Of a stretch of DNA of 40,816 bases, positions 1 to 9,725 are shown piece by piece. The notes beneath the pieces are model-generated. The model did not search any database and was not told the origin of the DNA. It worked only from the letters and a program-made list of their open reading frames with translations. Every line of letters starts with the position of its first letter. The first letter of the stretch is position 1. The stretch spans positions 1-40,816 of the forward strand of contig JAFEDY010000024.1 in the NCBI GenBank assembly GCA_018241405.1. Reading direction: 5' to 3'. This DNA is from Pseudomonadota bacterium (GTDB taxonomy: Bacteria; Pseudomonadota; Gammaproteobacteria; Burkholderiales; Burkholderiaceae_C). Position numbers and translations under genes: made by a program.

Positions 1-350
1 CACGGACCGCCTGTTTGCCAGCCGCGAGCGCAAACCAAGCGGCAACCATGAGTTTGACCAGCTGTGCCAGGCACTCTGCATAGAGCACCGGCTGACCAAG
101 CCCAGGACGCCCAGAACCAACGGCATGGTGGAGCGCTTCAATGGGCGCATTGCAGATGTTTTGACGACTCACCGCTTCAGCAGCGGCGAAGATCTGGAGC
201 AGACGCTGCTGCGCTATGTGGCCTTGTACAACCACCAGTTGCCCCAGTCAGCACTCAAGAGCAAGACGCCTATGCAGGCGATGAAAGACTGGTATCACGA
301 GCGTCCGCATTTGTTTCACAAGCGGCCATATGATCGTCCGGGATGCGACA
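1..350 (+). mobile_element. Right end of an IS481-type insertion sequence
   Basis: The transposase 3' end is followed directly by the terminal motif TCCGGGATGCGACA (337-350), which ends in ACA as expected for IS ends that start TGT. An 18-base identical copy occurs at 40740-40757. The left part of the element lies outside the window. The boundary at 350 is inferred because the integron attC consensus begins at that base. Confidence 0.7.
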
Positions 351-355
351 CCTAA
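2..355 (+). CDS. IS481-type transposase, C-terminal part (5' end outside window)
   Basis: The open frame enters from the left edge and ends at TAA 353-355, giving 117 visible residues. It shows the end of an rve/DDE integrase core: a PRTNGMVERFNG segment whose Glu (about visible residue 44) is the expected third catalytic acid, then LYNHQLPQSAL and KTPMQAM, typical of the C-terminus of IS481/IS3-like transposases. The protein would cut and join IS ends. The frame runs through the putative IS end (ACA at 348-350), and its stop codon lies in the following attC R'' box. The terminal motif ATCGTCCGGGATGCGACA (333-350) recurs at the right edge of the window (40740-40757) beside a transposase N-terminus of the same type. 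Family assignment is by motif recognition; the exact IS name is not known. Confidence 0.85.
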   Translation, partial: TDRLFASRERKPSGNHEFDQLCQALCIEHRLTKPRTPRTNGMVERFNGRIADVLTTHRFSSGEDLEQTLLRYVALYNHQLPQSALKSKTPMQAMKDWYHERPHLFHKRPYDRPGCDT

Positions 356-408
356 CATTTCGTCGCAGCCGACCGCCTACGGCGTCGGCTGAACTCAAAG
401 CGTTGGGC
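350..408 (+). other. Integron attC recombination site 1 (59 bp)
   Basis: The R'' box ACCTAAC (350-356) fits RYYYAAC, and the R' box GTTGGGC (402-408) fits GTTRRRY. Between them are imperfectly complementary L''/L' arms, GCAGCCGACC (365-374) and GTCGGCTG (384-391). The total of 59 bp equals the classical 59-base element. The stretch after R'' (taacatttcg...gcagccgac) is nearly identical to that in attC 3. It precedes the first cassette gene. Confidence 0.85.
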
Positions 409-1197
409 ATCATCAGGGCGCTTATGTTGCCCATTGAAAGGATGTCGTGAATCAGTTTGAGCAGTTCGAATCCGATCTCCGTACTTGCCGCAAGTGCGAA
501 AGCATCCTCAGCGGCAAGTGCGTCGATGCGCGTGTCGGTGACGAGCGCGTTCAGCCACGTCCGATTCTCAGCGGGCTCCGCCAGAAACCAATCATGTTGA
601 TTGGCCAGGCGCCTGGGCTCACCGAGTACCAAACAGGCAGGCCGTTTCAGGGCCAAGCCGGTCAAGATATTCGTGCCGTCTTCGCAGAATGCGGTGTATC
701 GGCAGAGCAGTTTGCCCAGTTGGTCCAAACCTCGGCCGTGGTGAAGTGCTTCCCAGGAAGCAAGATTGTGCCGAACCGTCGCAAGCCAGGCGATCGCAGG
801 GAAGACGAGAAGCCGTCCTCGTCCATGATCAATAACTGTCGTCCACTTCTTGAACGGCAGATCACACTGTGCGACCCCAAGATCATCGTCCTTCTTGGCG
901 GTCTCCCGCTGCAAGCGTTTCTACGCATGAGCGGTGCAACGTCCGCAAAGGCTGAGCTTGCTGCATTTGTCGGGCGCGTCGTGCAGTGGGGGACGCGCAA
1001 GGTTATCCCTTTCCCGCACACGTCAGGCTCATCGTTCTGGCTGAATGACGTGGCGAATCGCCAGCTTTTTTCTGCGGCCAAGAGCCTCTTTCGAAACGAG
1101 GTTGCCAACCTTGGTTGCGCATGAAGCTCAACCCTTCGTTGCACCCGACCTGCTACAGCGGGCTTCGCCCGCTTCCGCAGGCGGGTGAACTCAAACG
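403..1197 (+). mobile_element. Integron gene cassette 1 (UDG-like gene plus attC 2)
   Basis: This is the segment between the G/TT crossover points of the R' boxes of attC 1 (402/403) and attC 2 (1197/1198). It has the normal cassette layout of one plus-strand gene followed closely by its attC. The gene stop at 1124 is two bases before the attC R'' box. Boundaries follow the integron recombination rule and are inferred. Confidence 0.75.
447..1124 (+). CDS. Uracil-DNA glycosylase superfamily protein (integron cassette gene)
   Basis: A 225-residue protein starting at GTG 447, preceded by GAAAGGA (436-442). Motif 1 reads GQAPG (53-57) followed by GRPF (64-67) and GQAG. VVKC (98-101), an NR pair and PKIIVLLGG (144-152) follow the core of UDG families 4/5, and the second active-site loop reads PHTSGSS (190-196). 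Family 4 enzymes have GEAPG and HPSP here, so both loops are non-canonical. C14, C17, C101 and C131 sit where family 4 enzymes bind a 4Fe-4S cluster, but the C101-C131 spacing is longer than the usual 14-17 because of a charged insertion (about 104-125). The known family role is removal of uracil or deaminated bases from DNA; activity here is inferred. It lies between attC 1 and attC 2, so it was acquired as a cassette. Confidence 0.8.
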   Translation: MNQFEQFESDLRTCRKCESILSGKCVDARVGDERVQPRPILSGLRQKPIMLIGQAPGLTEYQTGRPFQGQAGQDIRAVFAECGVSAEQFAQLVQTSAVVKCFPGSKIVPNRRKPGDRREDEKPSSSMINNCRPLLERQITLCDPKIIVLLGGLPLQAFLRMSGATSAKAELAAFVGRVVQWGTRKVIPFPHTSGSSFWLNDVANRQLFSAAKSLFRNEVANLGCA

Positions 1198-1203
1198 TTA
1201 GCT
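1126..1203 (+). other. Integron attC recombination site 2 (78 bp)
   Basis: R'' is GCTCAAC (1126-1132) and R' is GTTAGCT (1197-1203). The L'' arm CACCCGACCTGC (1142-1153) pairs with GCAGGCGGGTG (1178-1188) leaving one unpaired base, the extrahelical-base arrangement typical of attC. A further inner hairpin (agcgggc/gcccgct) lies in the loop. It begins two bases after the UDG-like stop codon. Confidence 0.85.
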
Positions 1204-2114
1204 ACCGGCTATTCAGCCCCGCTTGTCTATAGGGCAATCAAATATGACTCTGGCTTTTTCTGCATCACTTTCTGCAGTCGGTCTGTTCCTTGGCATGCTG
1301 ATTTTTTTTGAGACAGGCCGGTACGTTGGCAAGAAGAGACTGACGCGCGACCCCGACGGTGCAGCGACGGGGGCCGGCCCGGCCGAAGCCGCGGTGTTCG
1401 GCTTGCTTGGTCTACTCTTGGCGTTCACGTTTTCGGGTGCCGCATCGAGATTTGAAGTCCGACGACACCAGATCACCGAGGAAGCCAACGCCATCGGAAC
1501 AGCCTACTTGCGGATCGACCTGCTTCCGAGCGACGCGCAGCCGGAAATGCGGCAGTTGTTTCGTCGTTATCTCGACGACCGAGTAGAGAGCTATGGGCAC
1601 CCTGAGGACGCGACTGTCACTCAAGCACGATCATCTGATGCAACGGTTTTGCAGGCACGGATCTGGGCGACGGCGGTATCTGCGAGCCAACGAGATGCCT
1701 CTGGGAATGCGGCGAAGGTCTTGCTCCCTGCATTGAACGAGATGATCGACATTACAACGACCAGAGCAATGGCAACGGAGAATCATCCGCCACAAGTCAT
1801 CTTTGTCCTGCTTGCAGGCTTAAGCCTAGTCAGTTCCTTTCTTGTCGGCTACGTTACCTGCGCGACAAAGACACGAAACTGGATTCCCGCCCTGACTCTT
1901 GCCGCGACAATGTCTCTCACCTTTTATGTGATCCTCGATCTCGAATTCCCGCGCCAGGGCATGATCCGCGTTGACGCGACAGACCACGTTCTTATAGAAC
2001 TCCGGAAGACCATACGATGAGGTTGCATTACTTGGACCCGAAACTACTTGTCCGCCAAGCAGCTAACATTTCGCTGCAGCCGACGCCGCTACGCGGCACG
2101 GCTGAGCTCAGCCG
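1198..2114 (+). mobile_element. Integron gene cassette 2 (DUF4239 gene plus attC 3)
   Basis: This is the segment between the crossover points of attC 2 and attC 3. It contains one plus-strand gene ending at 2020 and then about 40 bases before the R'' box. Its organisation matches cassette 1. No promoter is evident, so expression probably depends on upstream transcription. Confidence 0.75.
1244..2020 (+). CDS. Bestrophin-like (DUF4239) membrane protein, integron cassette gene
   Basis: A protein of 258 residues from ATG 1244, chosen because AGGG (1231-1234) precedes it at good spacing; an upstream TTG at 1223 would add seven residues. The layout fits DUF4239: an N-terminal hydrophobic segment (VGLFLGMLIFF), a short basic loop, a second membrane segment with the AAVFGLLGLLLAFTFSGAASRFEVRR signature spread over about 50-75, a soluble helical region starting with an EEANAIGTAYLR motif, then two C-terminal membrane segments. 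Members are related to bestrophin channels, but their function is not established. Its place between two attC sites shows capture by an integron. No enzymatic motif is seen. Confidence 0.75.
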   Translation: MTLAFSASLSAVGLFLGMLIFFETGRYVGKKRLTRDPDGAATGAGPAEAAVFGLLGLLLAFTFSGAASRFEVRRHQITEEANAIGTAYLRIDLLPSDAQPEMRQLFRRYLDDRVESYGHPEDATVTQARSSDATVLQARIWATAVSASQRDASGNAAKVLLPALNEMIDITTTRAMATENHPPQVIFVLLAGLSLVSSFLVGYVTCATKTRNWIPALTLAATMSLTFYVILDLEFPRQGMIRVDATDHVLIELRKTIR

Positions 2115-2120
2115 TTAGCC
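2061..2120 (+). other. Integron attC recombination site 3 (60 bp)
   Basis: R'' is AGCTAAC (2061-2067) and R' is GTTAGCC (2114-2120). The arms GCAGCCGACGCCGC (2076-2089) and GCGGCACGGCTGAG (2093-2106) are complementary apart from a few mismatches. The left half closely resembles attC 1. The R'' box departs from RYYYAAC at one position. Confidence 0.8.
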
Positions 2121-2232
2121 TCGCCGACAATTGCGCCTCAAACTCCGTGCCGATTCCAGCAGCCTTCACCCTCGCCAGCGCCCATGCAGCGCGGGTTGGG
2201 CCGCGTGGCGGGCTTCGCCTGCAAGGGTTGCG

Positions 2233-2299
2233 CCAGTTTCAAGCCTTTTTGGCCTCTGGCGCTTTCAGGGATTGCGTAAGCAGCTATCGTTTTCGTAGC
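2233..2299 (-). repeat. Dispersed ATAGCTGC-type repeat, copy 1
   Basis: Read on the minus strand it contains GAAAACGATAGCTGCTTACG, then GCGCCAGAGGCC and aaggcttgaaa. The same order of blocks (GAAAA-n-ATAGCTGC, GCGCT, GAGGCC, then a T/A-rich tail) recurs at 14564-14620, 21640-21692, 27735-27790 and, partly, 35085-35140 and 29999-30060. Confidence 0.6.
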
Positions 2300-2337
2300 T
2301 TGTAGCACTGCCGCTGGCGCCCCGTTTCACCCGTCGG

Positions 2338-2391
2338 GTCTAACCCGGCAGTCAAGCCGACCCGCTAACGGCGGGCGGCTTACGATCTAAC
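2338..2391 (+). other. Degenerate attC-like site at the integron/chromosome edge
   Basis: A perfect R'' box GTCTAAC (2338-2344) is followed by arms TCAAGCCGACCCGC (2352-2365) and GCGGGCGGCTTA (2371-2382), which pair well. The expected R' GTTRRRY is absent. Instead a second R''-like box ATCTAAC occurs at 2385-2391. Either the site is recombinationally decayed or the array was truncated here next to clpA. Confidence 0.5.
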
Positions 2392-2412
2392 GCTCGGGCT
2401 GTGGGCCAGAAC

Positions 2413-4761
<2,349 letters not shown>

Positions 4762-4819
4762 GTGAGAACTCCTATGTGCTTGCGTATAAGGGTGACTTTA
4801 GATCGGGGGCAAAGGCCAT

Positions 4820-5182
4820 TTATTCAACAGGTTCACTCACGCATTGCAGCGGGTGGCCGGCCTGGTGCGCCGCGTCGAGCACCTGATCGACCTTGGTGGC
4901 CGCCACGTCGCGCGTATAGACGCCGCAGATGCCTTTTCCATCCAGGTGGATCTTGAGCATGATCTGCGTGGCTGCTTCACGATCCTTGTTGAAGAACTCC
5001 TGCAGCACGACAACCACGAACTCCATGGGCGTGTAGTCGTCGTTGAGCATCACCACCTGGTACATCTGCGGTGGCTTGGTTTTCTGGGTGCGCCGCTCGA
5101 GCACGACCGAGCCACCCTCATCCCTGGAGGGAAGACGTGGCGCCGGCGCGGGCTTGGGAGGTTTCGTTGCCATATGTTTCAT
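4820..5182 (-). CDS. clpS: ATP-dependent Clp protease adaptor ClpS
   Basis: A protein of about 117-120 residues. ClpS binds the ClpA N-domain and delivers N-degron substrates. The family core is clear: [17 protein letters not shown], whose Asp pair and Met line the N-degron pocket, and the later [16 protein letters not shown] segment. The N-terminus is a Pro/Lys-rich flexible tail of the kind ClpS inserts into ClpA. Two ATG codons, at 5182 and 5173, are possible and differ by three residues; neither has a clear ribosome binding site. The gene sits between dnaE and clpA, and the clpS-clpA order implies co-transcription. Confidence 0.95.
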   Translation of the reverse strand: MKHMATKPPKPAPAPRLPSRDEGGSVVLERRTQKTKPPQMYQVVMLNDDYTPMEFVVVVLQEFFNKDREAATQIMLKIHLDGKGICGVYTRDVAATKVDQVLDAAHQAGHPLQCVSEPVE

Positions 5183-5239
5183 TCTAGTGCGCTGAGCCGG
5201 CTGCAGCAGCGCTTGTAACTGGTGCCATAAGGGCCTATT

Positions 5240-8200
5240 TCAAGCGGTCTCATACACCACATTTACGTTATTGCTGCCGGCCTGCGCGCCCCACGCGGCA
5301 AGGGCGGCGTCACTGGGGAAGAAGCGGCTGGCCTCGCCCAGTTGCAACTCGACCACGGCCGCGCTCAGATCGGCCTGGCAGCGCAGGCCCATGCGCACGC
5401 GCAGGCCATGGGCCAGCACCTCGCCATGTTCGGTTTCCTCGCGGCGCGGCGGGAACTCCTGCACGATGCCGGCCACATCGGGCTTGGCGCCGCCCTGCGA
5501 ACCGACCAGCAGGTAGCGACCAAAGCGCGCGCGCGCGCCGGCCAGGTCCCAGACCTGCTGCACCTTGACGCGCAGGCCGCCGCTGAAATGGTCGAACTGC
5601 AGCCGCCCACTGAGCACCACAAACTCGTCGTCCTTGAGCGCACCTGCGCAGGCGGCGACCACACCCTCGTCGGCCGAGGCCTCGATGACGCCAGATTTGT
5701 CGTCGAGCTTGAACAGCGCCAGCTTGCCGCGCTGGCCGCTGATCACGCGATAGTCACCCACGATGCCGGCCAGCACCTGGGGCTCGCGGCTGTCGGCCAG
5801 CTCGGCAATCGGCGTGCGCACGAAGCGGCGCACCTCTTGCTGCACCTCGTCGAACAAATGGCCCGACAGGTAGAAGCCCACGGCGGTCTTTTCCTGCAGT
5901 AGACGCTCCTTGATGCCCCAGGGCGCGACCTCCGCGAGATCGGGCTCCTGGGTGCTGGAGCCAATGGCGTCCTCGCCCATCATGTCGAACAGCCCGCCCT
6001 GGTTGGCGTTGGCGAGCTGCGCCGCTGCGAAGTCGAAGGCGCGGTCGATGGAGGCCGCGAGCGCCGCGCGGTCCAGGTGCAGGGCGTCGAAGGCGCCGGC
6101 CTTGATGAGCGCCTCCACCGTGCGCTTGTTGATGCGCGCGCGGTCCACGCGCACGCAGAAGTCGAACAGGCTCTTGAACGGCCCGCGGTCCGCGCCGCGC
6201 GGCCCCTCGCCGCGGCCCTCGCGCGCGGCGATGATGGCCTCTATCGCCTGCTGGCCCGTGCCTTTGACAGCGCCCAGGCCATAGCGGATGACCTTGTCGG
6301 TGACGGGCTCGAAGCGGTACATGCCGCGGTTGATGTCCGGCGGCTCGAAGCTTATGCCGAAGTGCTTGGTCGCGTCCTCGTACAGCACCTTGAGCTTGTC
6401 GGTGTCGTCCATTTCCACCGTCATGTTGGCGCAGTAGAACTCGGCCGTGTAGTGCACCTTGAGCCAGCCCGTGTGGTAGGCCAGCAGCGAGTAGGCGGCG
6501 GCGTGCGACTTGTTGAAGCCGTAGCCGGCAAATTTCTCCATCAGGTCGAAGACCTCGTCGGCCTTTTCTTCGCTGATGCCCTTTTCTGCCGCCCCCTTGC
6601 GGAAGATGGCGCGGTGCTCGGCCATTTCCTCGGCCTTTTTCTTGCCCATGGCGCGGCGCAGCATGTCGGCGCCGCCCAGGCTGTAGCCGCCGAGCACCTG
6701 GGCCGTCTGCATCACCTGCTCCTGGTAGACCATGATGCCGTAGGTCTCTGCCAGCACCGGCTCGACCAGCGGGTGCGGATACTCCACCACCTCCTTGCCG
6801 TGCTTGCGGTTGACGAAGCTGGGGATCAGATCCATCGGCCCGGGGCGGTACAGGGCGTTGAGCGCAATCAGGTCTTCCAGGCGGCTGGGCTTGGCCTCTT
6901 TCAGCATGCCCTGCATGCCGCGGCTTTCAAACTGGAACACGGCCTCGGTCTTGCCGTCGGAGAACAGCCTGTAGGTCGCGGAGTCGTCCAGCGGGATGTT
7001 CTCGAAGGCAAAGTTTTCCTGGCCCTTGTGGCGCTTCTGGATGAATTCGCGCGCGATCTCCAGGATGGTCAGCGTGGCCAGGCCCAGAAAGTCGAACTTC
7101 ACCAGGCCGATGGCCTCCACGTCGTCCTTGTCGTACTGGCTCACGGCAGATTCGCTGCCCGGTTGCTGGTACAGCGGGCAGAAGTCGGTGAGCTTGCCCG
7201 GCGCGATCAAGACGCCGCCTGCATGCATGCCGATGTTGCGCGTCATGCCTTCGAGCTGCTGCGCCATCTCGATGATGGTGCGCACGTCCTCTTCCTTGCG
7301 CACGCGCTCGTAGAGCATGGGTTCGAGCTCCAGAGCGTAGTTGTTCTTGTCGCCCTCCTTCTTGGGCTCGGGCGGGTAGGCCAGGGTATAGGTCTGGCCT
7401 GGCTTGCCGGGCACGAGCTTTGAGATGCCATCGCAGAAGGTGTAGCTCATGTCCATGACGCGGCCCACGTCGCGGATCGCCGCCTTGGCGGCCATGGTGC
7501 CGAAGGTGGCAATCTGGCTCACGGCGTTCTTGCCGTATTTTTCCTTGACGTAGTCGATCACCCGGTCACGGTTGGCCTGGCAGAAGTCGATGTCGAAGTC
7601 GGGCATGGACACCCGCTCGGGGTTCAGGAAGCGCTCGAACAGCAGGTTGTACTGCAGCGGATCGAGGTCGGTGATCTTGAGCGCGTAGGCCACGAGCGAG
7701 CCCGCGCCCGAGCCCCGGCCCGGTCCCACCGGGCAGCCGTTGTTCTTGGCCCACTGAATGAAGTCACCCACGATCAGGAAGTAGCCCGGGAAGCCCATTT
7801 TCAGGATGGTGCCGAGCTCGAACTCCAGCCGCTCCTCGTAGCGCGGGCGCTGCCTTTCGCGCTCAGCCTCGTTGGGGAACAGGTGGACAAGGCGCTCTTT
7901 CAGCCCCTCGTGCGAGGCATAACGGAAATACTCCTCGATGGGCATGCCGTTGGGCGTGGGAAAGTCCGGCAGCTGCGGCTTGCCCAGTACCAGCGTCAAA
8001 TTGCAGCGCTTGGCGATCTCCAGCGTGTTGGCGATGGCCGAGGGCACATCGGCAAACAGCGCCTGCATCTCGGCACTGCTCTTGAAGTACTGCTCGCGCG
8101 TGAAGCGGCGCACGCGCCGCTGGTTGGCGAGGATTTCACCCTCGGCAATGCATACGCGCGCCTCGTGGGCCTCATAGCCATCGGCAGTGGCGAACTGCAC

Positions 8201-8788
8201 GGGGTGCGTGGCCACCACGGGCAGCTGCAGCCGGGCGGCCAGCTGGACGGCCGCGGTGACATGGGCCTCGTCGTCGGCGCGGCCGGCACGCTGTACCTCG
8301 ATGTAAAAGCGGTGCGTAAAGATGCCCGCAAGGCGCAGGGCCAAGTCCGCGGCGGCGCCCTCATCACCTCGCATGAGCGCCTGTCCCACGGGGCCGGCCT
8401 GGGCGCCAGCCAGCGCAATCAGGCCCTGGTTCAGCTCCTGCAGCCAGTCCCAGGTGCACAGCGGCAGGTTCTTGACGACATTGCGCGTCCAGGCGCGCGC
8501 CAGCAGTTCGGACAGGTTCAGGTAGCCCTGGCGGTTCTGCACCAGCAGCAGCATGCGCGCGGACGGCGTGCCGGTATCGCCCTCCAGGAAGACCTCGGCC
8601 CCCACGATCGGCTTGACCCCCTTGCCCCGCCCTTCCTTGTAGAACTTGACGGCGCCAAAGAGGTTGTTCAGGTCGGTGATGGCCAGCGCGGGCTGGCCGT
8701 CCTTGGCGGCCGCCTTGACGGCCTCGTCAATGCGGGTGGTTCCGTCAACGACGGAGAATTCGGTGTGCAGGCGCAGGTGGGCAAACAT
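5240..8788 (-). CDS. dnaE: DNA polymerase III alpha subunit
   Basis: A 1182-residue replicative polymerase of type DnaE1. The N-terminal PHP domain (1 to about 280) starts LRLHTEFSVVDG. The catalytic palm contains GPGRGSGAGS (356-364) and PDFDIDF with Asp399 and Asp401, the counterparts of E. coli Asp401/Asp403. The third acid is in VKFDFLGL. A helix-hairpin-helix region (GYGFNKSHAAAYS) and a clamp-binding segment NQGGLFDMM follow, then the OB-fold and tau-binding tail. Length matches the family (about 1160-1180). A TACAAT hexamer lies six bases before the ATG on the minus strand, so the transcript may be nearly leaderless. It is divergent from bamD. Confidence 0.97.
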   Translation of the reverse strand: MFAHLRLHTEFSVVDGTTRIDEAVKAAAKDGQPALAITDLNNLFGAVKFYKEGRGKGVKPIVGAEVFLEGDTGTPSARMLLLVQNRQGYLNLSELLARAWTRNVVKNLPLCTWDWLQELNQGLIALAGAQAGPVGQALMRGDEGAAADLALRLAGIFTHRFYIEVQRAGRADDEAHVTAAVQLAARLQLPVVATHPVQFATADGYEAHEARVCIAEGEILANQRRVRRFTREQYFKSSAEMQALFADVPSAIANTLEIAKRCNLTLVLGKPQLPDFPTPNGMPIEEYFRYASHEGLKERLVHLFPNEAERERQRPRYEERLEFELGTILKMGFPGYFLIVGDFIQWAKNNGCPVGPGRGSGAGSLVAYALKITDLDPLQYNLLFERFLNPERVSMPDFDIDFCQANRDRVIDYVKEKYGKNAVSQIATFGTMAAKAAIRDVGRVMDMSYTFCDGISKLVPGKPGQTYTLAYPPEPKKEGDKNNYALELEPMLYERVRKEEDVRTIIEMAQQLEGMTRNIGMHAGGVLIAPGKLTDFCPLYQQPGSESAVSQYDKDDVEAIGLVKFDFLGLATLTILEIAREFIQKRHKGQENFAFENIPLDDSATYRLFSDGKTEAVFQFESRGMQGMLKEAKPSRLEDLIALNALYRPGPMDLIPSFVNRKHGKEVVEYPHPLVEPVLAETYGIMVYQEQVMQTAQVLGGYSLGGADMLRRAMGKKKAEEMAEHRAIFRKGAAEKGISEEKADEVFDLMEKFAGYGFNKSHAAAYSLLAYHTGWLKVHYTAEFYCANMTVEMDDTDKLKVLYEDATKHFGISFEPPDINRGMYRFEPVTDKVIRYGLGAVKGTGQQAIEAIIAAREGRGEGPRGADRGPFKSLFDFCVRVDRARINKRTVEALIKAGAFDALHLDRAALAASIDRAFDFAAAQLANANQGGLFDMMGEDAIGSSTQEPDLAEVAPWGIKERLLQEKTAVGFYLSGHLFDEVQQEVRRFVRTPIAELADSREPQVLAGIVGDYRVISGQRGKLALFKLDDKSGVIEASADEGVVAACAGALKDDEFVVLSGRLQFDHFSGGLRVKVQQVWDLAGARARFGRYLLVGSQGGAKPDVAGIVQEFPPRREETEHGEVLAHGLRVRMGLRCQADLSAAVVELQLGEASRFFPSDAALAAWGAQAGSNNVNVVYETA

Positions 8789-8834
8789 GCCGGCATTGTA
8801 GGAACGCGGGCATGGCCCCGCAGGCCGGTCATGC

Positions 8835-8861
8835 TTGGCGAACCTTGGGCTTACTTACAAT
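8835..8861 (+). promoter_or_regulatory. Putative sigma-70 promoter of bamD
   Basis: TTGGCG (8835-8840) and TACAAT (8856-8861) are spaced by 15 bases, a little short for sigma-70. The position, about 67 bases before the bamD ATG and between divergent genes, is reasonable. This is inferred from sequence only. Confidence 0.35.
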
Positions 8862-8927
8862 GTCGCGTCGCGGCCAGGGCCGCCCTGCCGCCATTGCCTT
8901 TTCACTTTTTGCTCGAGAGCCTTCGCC

Positions 8928-9725
8928 ATGCCGCGTTTTCCCCTGTCTCTGATCTCCGCCCTGCTGGCCGCCGGCCTGCTGGCCGCCTGCGCCAGCCCGA
9001 ACGAGGACAAGACGGCAGGCTGGAGCACCGACAAGATCTATTCCGAGGCACGCGACGAGCTCAATGGGGGCGCCTATGACAAGGCCGTGCCCCTCTTCGA
9101 AAAGCTCGAAGGCCGCGCCGCCGGCACGCCGCTGGCCCAGCAGGCCCAGCTGGACAAGGCCTACGCCCAGTACAAGGGCGGCGAGAAGGCCCAGGCCATC
9201 GCCACGCTGGACCGCTTCATGAAGCTGCACCCGGCCAGCCCCGCCCTCGACTACGCGCTGTACCTCAAGGGGCTGGTGAACTTCAACGAGAACCTGGGCC
9301 TGTTCTCCTGGGTCTCGCGTCAAGACCTATCGGAGCGCGACCAGAAGGCGGCCAAGGATTCCTTCGAATCCTTCCGTGATCTGGCGACGCGCTTTCCCGA
9401 CTCGCGCTACACGCCCGATGCGCGCCTGCGCATGACCTACATCATCAACTCGCTGGCGCGGTATGAGGTGCATGTGGCCCGCTACTACTACGATCGCGGC
9501 GCCTATGTGGCGGCCATCAGCCGAGCACAAAGCGCCATCACCGACTACAAGGACACGCCAGCCACCGAGGAGGCGCTATACATCCTGGTGCGCTCCTACG
9601 ACGCGCTGGGCATGGCGCAGCTGCGCGACGATGCACGCCGCGTGCTGCAGGCCTCATACCCGCAAAGCAGCTTGCTAGAAAGCGGCTTCAAGGCCAAGGA
9701 CAGTCCCTGGTGGAAGTTCTGGTGA
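8928..9725 (+). CDS. bamD: Outer membrane protein assembly factor BamD (ComL lipoprotein)
   Basis: A 265-residue lipoprotein from ATG 8928. The signal peptide ends in a lipobox LLAAC with the lipidated Cys at residue 21. The mature part is TPR-like with the BamD motifs KIYSEARDELNGGAYDKAVPLF, YAQYKGGEKAQA, HPASPALDYALYLKG and DSRYTPDARLRM, each shorter than a full repeat. BamD is an essential periplasmic part of the BAM complex and binds BamA to insert beta-barrel proteins in the outer membrane. The upstream in-frame extension to 8835 is rejected because the signal peptide starts at 8928. Its 3' end overlaps the convergent helicase gene by 38 bases. Confidence 0.95.
   Translation: MPRFPLSLISALLAAGLLAACASPNEDKTAGWSTDKIYSEARDELNGGAYDKAVPLFEKLEGRAAGTPLAQQAQLDKAYAQYKGGEKAQAIATLDRFMKLHPASPALDYALYLKGLVNFNENLGLFSWVSRQDLSERDQKAAKDSFESFRDLATRFPDSRYTPDARLRMTYIINSLARYEVHVARYYYDRGAYVAAISRAQSAITDYKDTPATEEALYILVRSYDALGMAQLRDDARRVLQASYPQSSLLESGFKAKDSPWWKFW

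Larger units (their letters stand above)
2115..2391 (+). mobile_element. ORF-less integron cassette 3 with degenerate attC
   Basis: From the attC 3 crossover to the clpA 3' end no convincing gene is visible. Reading frames here are short and cross the attC. The segment carries a minus-oriented copy of the dispersed repeat (2233-2299) and then an attC-like structure. It covers most of the only gene-free stretch over 300 bases in the window (2021-2412). The right boundary is uncertain because no GTTRRRY box is present. Confidence 0.5.

Noticed and set aside
270..914. 214-codon minus-strand frame across attC 1 and the UDG-like gene
   Set aside because: It is antisense to a gene with clear motifs and runs through the recombination site.
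2048..2305. 85-codon plus-strand frame across attC 3
   Set aside because: It starts before and reads through the attC and the dispersed repeat; no ribosome binding site and no recognisable protein.
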